Of a stretch of 64,000 nt of DNA, positions 61,437 to 64,000 are shown in pieces. Under the pieces are notes generated by a model. It saw only the letters and a list, made by a program, of their open reading frames with translations, did no database searches and was not told where the DNA came from. Position 1 is the stretch's first letter. The number at the start of each line of letters is the position of its first letter. The stretch comes from Mucilaginibacter gossypii (GTDB taxonomy: Bacteria; Bacteroidota; Bacteroidia; Sphingobacteriales; Sphingobacteriaceae): positions 62,001 through 126,000 of the forward strand of contig NZ_FNCG01000011.1 of the NCBI RefSeq assembly GCF_900100945.1, given 5' to 3'. The translations under genes were made by a program, and so were the position numbers.

Positions 61437-61456
61437 CCTCCGCCAATTGGCGGAGG
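61437..61456 (-). promoter_or_regulatory. Perfect 20-bp hairpin in the rtcB leader
   Basis: CCTCCGCCAA and TTGGCGGAGG are fully complementary and contiguous. The last GGAGG is 12 nt before the rtcB ATG, so the stem would hide the only ribosome-binding-like sequence. It may also be a general intergenic repeat, as similar CCTCCGCC palindromes are common in related genomes. Confidence 0.5.
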
Positions 61457-61506
61457 GGTTTCTTGTTTAGCTGCTTTTGTTATTTAACGATACAAAGTAA
61501 AATTTC

Positions 61507-61531
61507 AACTGCGCAATGTATTTGCGCAGTT
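61507..61531. promoter_or_regulatory. Operator of the rtcB promoter (shared RNA-repair palindrome)
   Basis: AACTGCGCA and TGCGCAGTT are perfect arms around ATGTATT. Read on the minus strand, 10 nt follow the common 8-bp arm and then CTTTGTATC, identical in spacing and sequence to the Ro60 promoter. It lies about 85 bp before rtcB and 165 bp before the divergent WYL gene. Confidence 0.85.
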
Positions 61532-61565
61532 GAGAATAATTTAATAATATTATAAAAAAGTCATG

Positions 61566-61641
61566 AACTGGTGTGTCGACTCACCCCGACATCGCTTCGC
61601 TTGTTGACCCTCTCTCCGGCTTCGCCGCAAAGGGGGTAGGG
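61566..61641. repeat. Dispersed intergenic repeat (second copy)
   Basis: CTCACCCCGACATCGCTTCGC, here cut to its core CACCCCGACATCGCT, and ACCCTCTCTCCGGCTTCGCC match the element at 1205-1343, partly in reverse orientation. It lies between the rtcB operator and the WYL gene, so it may be a later insertion that lengthened the gap. Confidence 0.7.
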
Positions 61642-61695
61642 AAATTAAAGAATAAATAAATCCGAAATCTAACATCCTAAATCCGAAATCAAAAT

Positions 61696-62757
61696 ATGCC
61701 TGTAAACCGCAACGCCCTTATCCGCTACCGAACCATTGATAGCTGCCTGCAAAACCGCCGCCGGCAGTGGACACTTGACGACCTGATTGAAGCCTGCTCC
61801 GAAGCTTTGTACGAATACCAGGGGATAAACAGCGGGGTAAGCCGCCGCACCGTGCAGGCCGATATGGAGATGATGCGCAGTAATAAGCTGGGGTACGAAG
61901 CGCCTATTGTAGTGGTTGATAAAAAGTATTACACCTACTCCGACAAGAATTACAGCATCAATAACATCCCCCTCAATAACCAGGACATGCAGGTGTTGAG
62001 CGAGGTAGCCGGTTTGCTGGGCCAGTTTAAAGGCCTGGGGCATTTTGCCGACCTTAACGAAATGGTAACCAAACTGGAAGACAAGATCTACAGCCAGAAA
62101 ACACACAGTGTGCCAGTGGTTGATTTTGAAAAGAACGATAACCTGAAGGGGTTGGAATGGATTGAGATTATTCGTAAGGCTATTGTAAGCAAGAATACGT
62201 TGTGTGTTAGCTATCAGTCATTCAAAGCAAGGGAGGCCAGTACATTTTGCTTCAGCGCTTATTTGTTGAAGGAGTACCGTAACCGATGGTTTGCGCTGGG
62301 CGTATCACACGTAAGGAATAAACCACTGCTTACCCTGGCGCTCGACAGGATTCAGACTGTGGAGGTACATATTGACGAGTACATTGAAAACACCCGGATC
62401 AATCTCGCTACTTATTATAATGATGTGCTTGGCGTTACCAAATCGCCGGGTCAGCGCGATAATGAAGTCATATTTTGGGTAGATGATAAAAATGCCCCGT
62501 ATGTTATTACCAAACCATTGCACCACACGCAAAAAATATTAAAAGTTACGGCAGACGGAACAATATTCAGCATTAGGGTGATCATGAACTTCGAGTTGGA
62601 GCGTGAATTGCTCGGTTTCGGGCCTAAACTGAAAGTGCTTGGTCCGCGGATCCTGGTTAAACAAATGAAGGATCTGTACCGGAAATCTCTGGAGCATTAT
62701 GCTGGGGATAGCCCTGTACCGCAGGGTAAGAATTTGAGCAGTTTGTTAAATTCGTGA
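61696..62757 (+). CDS. WYL-domain transcriptional regulator of the RNA-repair genes
   Basis: The 353-residue protein has an N-terminal winged-helix region (about 1-80: IRYRTIDSCLQNRRRQWTLD, then SRRTVQADMEMMRSNKLGYE) and a WYL domain (about 150-240: CVSYQSF, EYRNRWFALGV). It ends with the WCX-like region (LGFGPKLKVLGPRIL). WYL domains bind nucleic-acid or nucleotide ligands. It is divergent from rtcB and followed by kptA. The shared palindrome before rtcB and the Ro60 gene is the best candidate for its target. Confidence 0.9.
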   Translation: MPVNRNALIRYRTIDSCLQNRRRQWTLDDLIEACSEALYEYQGINSGVSRRTVQADMEMMRSNKLGYEAPIVVVDKKYYTYSDKNYSINNIPLNNQDMQVLSEVAGLLGQFKGLGHFADLNEMVTKLEDKIYSQKTHSVPVVDFEKNDNLKGLEWIEIIRKAIVSKNTLCVSYQSFKAREASTFCFSAYLLKEYRNRWFALGVSHVRNKPLLTLALDRIQTVEVHIDEYIENTRINLATYYNDVLGVTKSPGQRDNEVIFWVDDKNAPYVITKPLHHTQKILKVTADGTIFSIRVIMNFELERELLGFGPKLKVLGPRILVKQMKDLYRKSLEHYAGDSPVPQGKNLSSLLNS

Positions 62758-62781
62758 CGTAAAGCATTTATATTAGTGCTA

Positions 62782-63336
62782 ATGATAAGCGAAAAAGAAA
62801 CTACCAGCTTAAGTAAATTTTTAAGCCTAGTATTACGTCATCAGCCCGAAGCAATAAATATTAAACTTGATGAGCAGGGCTGGGTAGCCGTTGACGAATT
62901 GCTGCTAAAAGCGGCTGCACATGGTAAAGCCATAACTCTTGAAATACTGAACCACATAGTTGAAACTAACGCCAAAAAGCGTTTCGCATTTGATGATGCC
63001 CGGCAGAAGATCCGCGCCAGCCAGGGGCATTCGGTTGAGGTTGAGCTGGGTTATGAAGCACAAATACCACCGGATGTGCTGTATCATGGCACAGGGAGCC
63101 AGTCGATTGAGGCGATTTTGCAAACCGGGCTCGAAAAGCGGAGCCGGCAGCACGTACACCTAAGCAACGACCTGGAAACGGCTGTTAAGGTTGGTCAACG
63201 CCATGGTAAACCTGTGGTGTTAACCGTTGCGGCGGGTGAAATGCACCGGCTGGGTCATAAATTCTATCTGTCAGAAAACAAGGTGTGGCTTACCGATTTT
63301 GTACCGATAGATTTTATCGGAAAATATTCCTCTTAA
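62782..63336 (+). CDS. kptA: RNA 2'-phosphotransferase, Tpt1/KptA family
   Basis: The ATG at 62782 (MISEKETTSLSKFLSL) is preferred to the GTG at 62776. The 184-residue product has SLVLRHQPEAINIKLDEQGW, the KptA start, and the NAD-binding part YHGTGSQSIEAILQTGL with RQHVHLS and VWLTDFVP near the end. The conserved Arg-His and His-Gly residues are there. It moves an internal RNA 2'-phosphate to NAD+, leaving a 2'-OH. It follows the WYL gene by 24 nt, so the pair is an operon. Confidence 0.93.
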   Translation: MISEKETTSLSKFLSLVLRHQPEAINIKLDEQGWVAVDELLLKAAAHGKAITLEILNHIVETNAKKRFAFDDARQKIRASQGHSVEVELGYEAQIPPDVLYHGTGSQSIEAILQTGLEKRSRQHVHLSNDLETAVKVGQRHGKPVVLTVAAGEMHRLGHKFYLSENKVWLTDFVPIDFIGKYSS

Positions 63337-63362
63337 CCTATCCATGACGACTTAAAAAATGG

Positions 63363-63441
63363 GTGTCATACTGAGCCCGTCGAAGTATGGCGGACAGGGC
63401 CCCTGCACACGAGTCTTCGACAGGCTCAGACTGACAGGCCC
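63363..63441. repeat. Dispersed palindromic repeat
   Basis: TGTCATACTGAGCCCGTCGA (left) and CTTCGACAGGCTCAGACTGA (right) are near-complementary arms around a GC-rich centre. This CTTCGACAGGCTCAG sequence is a well-known repeated palindrome in many Bacteroidota genomes. Confidence 0.7.
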
Positions 63442-63631
63442 TCTTTGTCATCTAACCTTCAGAGTCCATGGATTTAATCACTCAGGATAAATCCCAAATC
63501 GAACATCCGAATTCCGAAATTGGAAAATGACATTTTTTTGACTTTTGTACCAAATTAGTCGAAACTTTATTTTAAAAAACGCTTGCAGGTTAAGTAGCAA
63601 ACCTGTTACATTTAGGAAATTATAAACTGAA

Positions 63632-63769
63632 ATGCCAAAGCACATCCTAATTATTTACGTATTGGTTGCCTGTTGTATCCTGGTTATTATGGTCAACTCA
63701 TTTGTTAAAAACAGGTTAAACAAAAAAGCTGAAGACCGGCGGATCCTGAAACCCGTTAACCGTTCTTAA
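63632..63769 (+). CDS. Small single-helix membrane protein
   Basis: The 45-residue frame (MPKHILIIYVLVACCILVIM) has one strongly hydrophobic helix, followed by a basic cytoplasmic tail (FVKNRLNKKAEDRRILK). The function is unknown. AGGAAATTATAAACTGAA precedes the start, an A-rich site as usual here. Confidence 0.6.
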   Translation: MPKHILIIYVLVACCILVIMVNSFVKNRLNKKAEDRRILKPVNRS

Positions 63770-63930
63770 TTGTTTTTCAAATCCATTAAGAGGGCCGGCC
63801 CTGTGATCAAACCGGGGCCGGCTCTGCAAAGCATCGATATCTCCTGATGCTCATATTGTTTATCACCAGTCGTTTTTTTGAAGTTTAAACAAGCCTTTAT
63901 TAAAATATACGTTGAGGAAAATATTTTTCG

Positions 63931-63966
63931 CTAAGACGCAAAGATTTTTTTCCCTTTGCGTCTTAG
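63931..63966. terminator. 13-bp perfect hairpin, probable bidirectional terminator
   Basis: CTAAGACGCAAAG pairs with CTTTGCGTCTTAG around a loop of ten T/A/C bases. T and A runs flank the stem. CTAAGACGCAAAG also is a common intergenic motif in related genomes. Confidence 0.6.
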
Positions 63967-64000
63967 TATGCTTATTTAATCACGGACGTGCTATTCTGCT

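Overview
The window comes from a Bacteroidota chromosome, most likely family Sphingobacteriaceae and probably Mucilaginibacter or a close relative. The evidence is the AT-leaning composition, A-rich start regions, promoter boxes of the Bacteroidota type (TTTG, about 19 nt, TAnnTTTG), GH92/GH76 mannan enzymes, NIPSNAP and DUF2461 proteins and typical dispersed intergenic repeats. The genus is an inference.

Layout. 1-3.8 kb: two xylose-isomerase-like TIM-barrel proteins, a lipoprotein, a metallophosphoesterase and an FMN azoreductase whose promoter carries a perfect 48-bp palindrome. 4.0-32.4 kb: one co-directional locus for an extracellular contractile injection system (eCIS, Afp/PVC-like). 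It encodes tail terminator, an unknown protein, two sheaths, two tube proteins, DUF5908, LysM tube adaptor, VgrG-like spike, PAAR tip, gp25, baseplate J, Afp12-like baseplate protein, a 1396-aa PKD/fibre-like protein, tape measure, a 1191-aa DUF4157 protein with an HNH-like motif, a TPR protein, a 317-aa DUF4157 protein and the Afp15-type AAA+ ATPase. A pair of inverted-repeat sites precedes it. 32.7-36.9 kb: a TPR histidine kinase and a sigma-54 response regulator. 37-44.4 kb: a PLP sulfur-amino-acid enzyme with an APC permease, then a LacI regulator with two matching operators, a candidate small RNA, a secreted BSP-type peptidase and a GH92 mannosidase.

44.6-49.6 kb and 60-63.3 kb: the most interesting part, a split RNA-repair regulon. 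The first half has a Ro60/TROVE protein followed by a tandem array of six Y-RNA-like noncoding RNAs, then two RlaP nucleotidyltransferases with overlapping reading frames. Three unusual tRNA genes lie divergently upstream. The second half has an RtcB RNA ligase divergent from a WYL-domain regulator that is followed by a Tpt1/KptA 2'-phosphotransferase. The TROVE and RtcB promoters share an almost identical 23-bp palindrome at the same distance from the same downstream box, which ties the halves together and points to the WYL protein as the regulator. Each Y-like RNA has a closed terminal stem and a shared core motif. Three carry a T-arm, a closed hairpin and a D-arm in that order, which is the permuted tRNA mimic expected of bacterial YrlA-type RNAs.

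50-59.8 kb: ordinary genes (NIPSNAP, DUF2461, DUF5670, GH76, TPR membrane protein, Nudix, RibD-like reductase, ATPase plus membrane protein), with tRNA-like remnants near 57.4 kb. The right end has a small membrane protein, a dispersed repeat and a strong hairpin.
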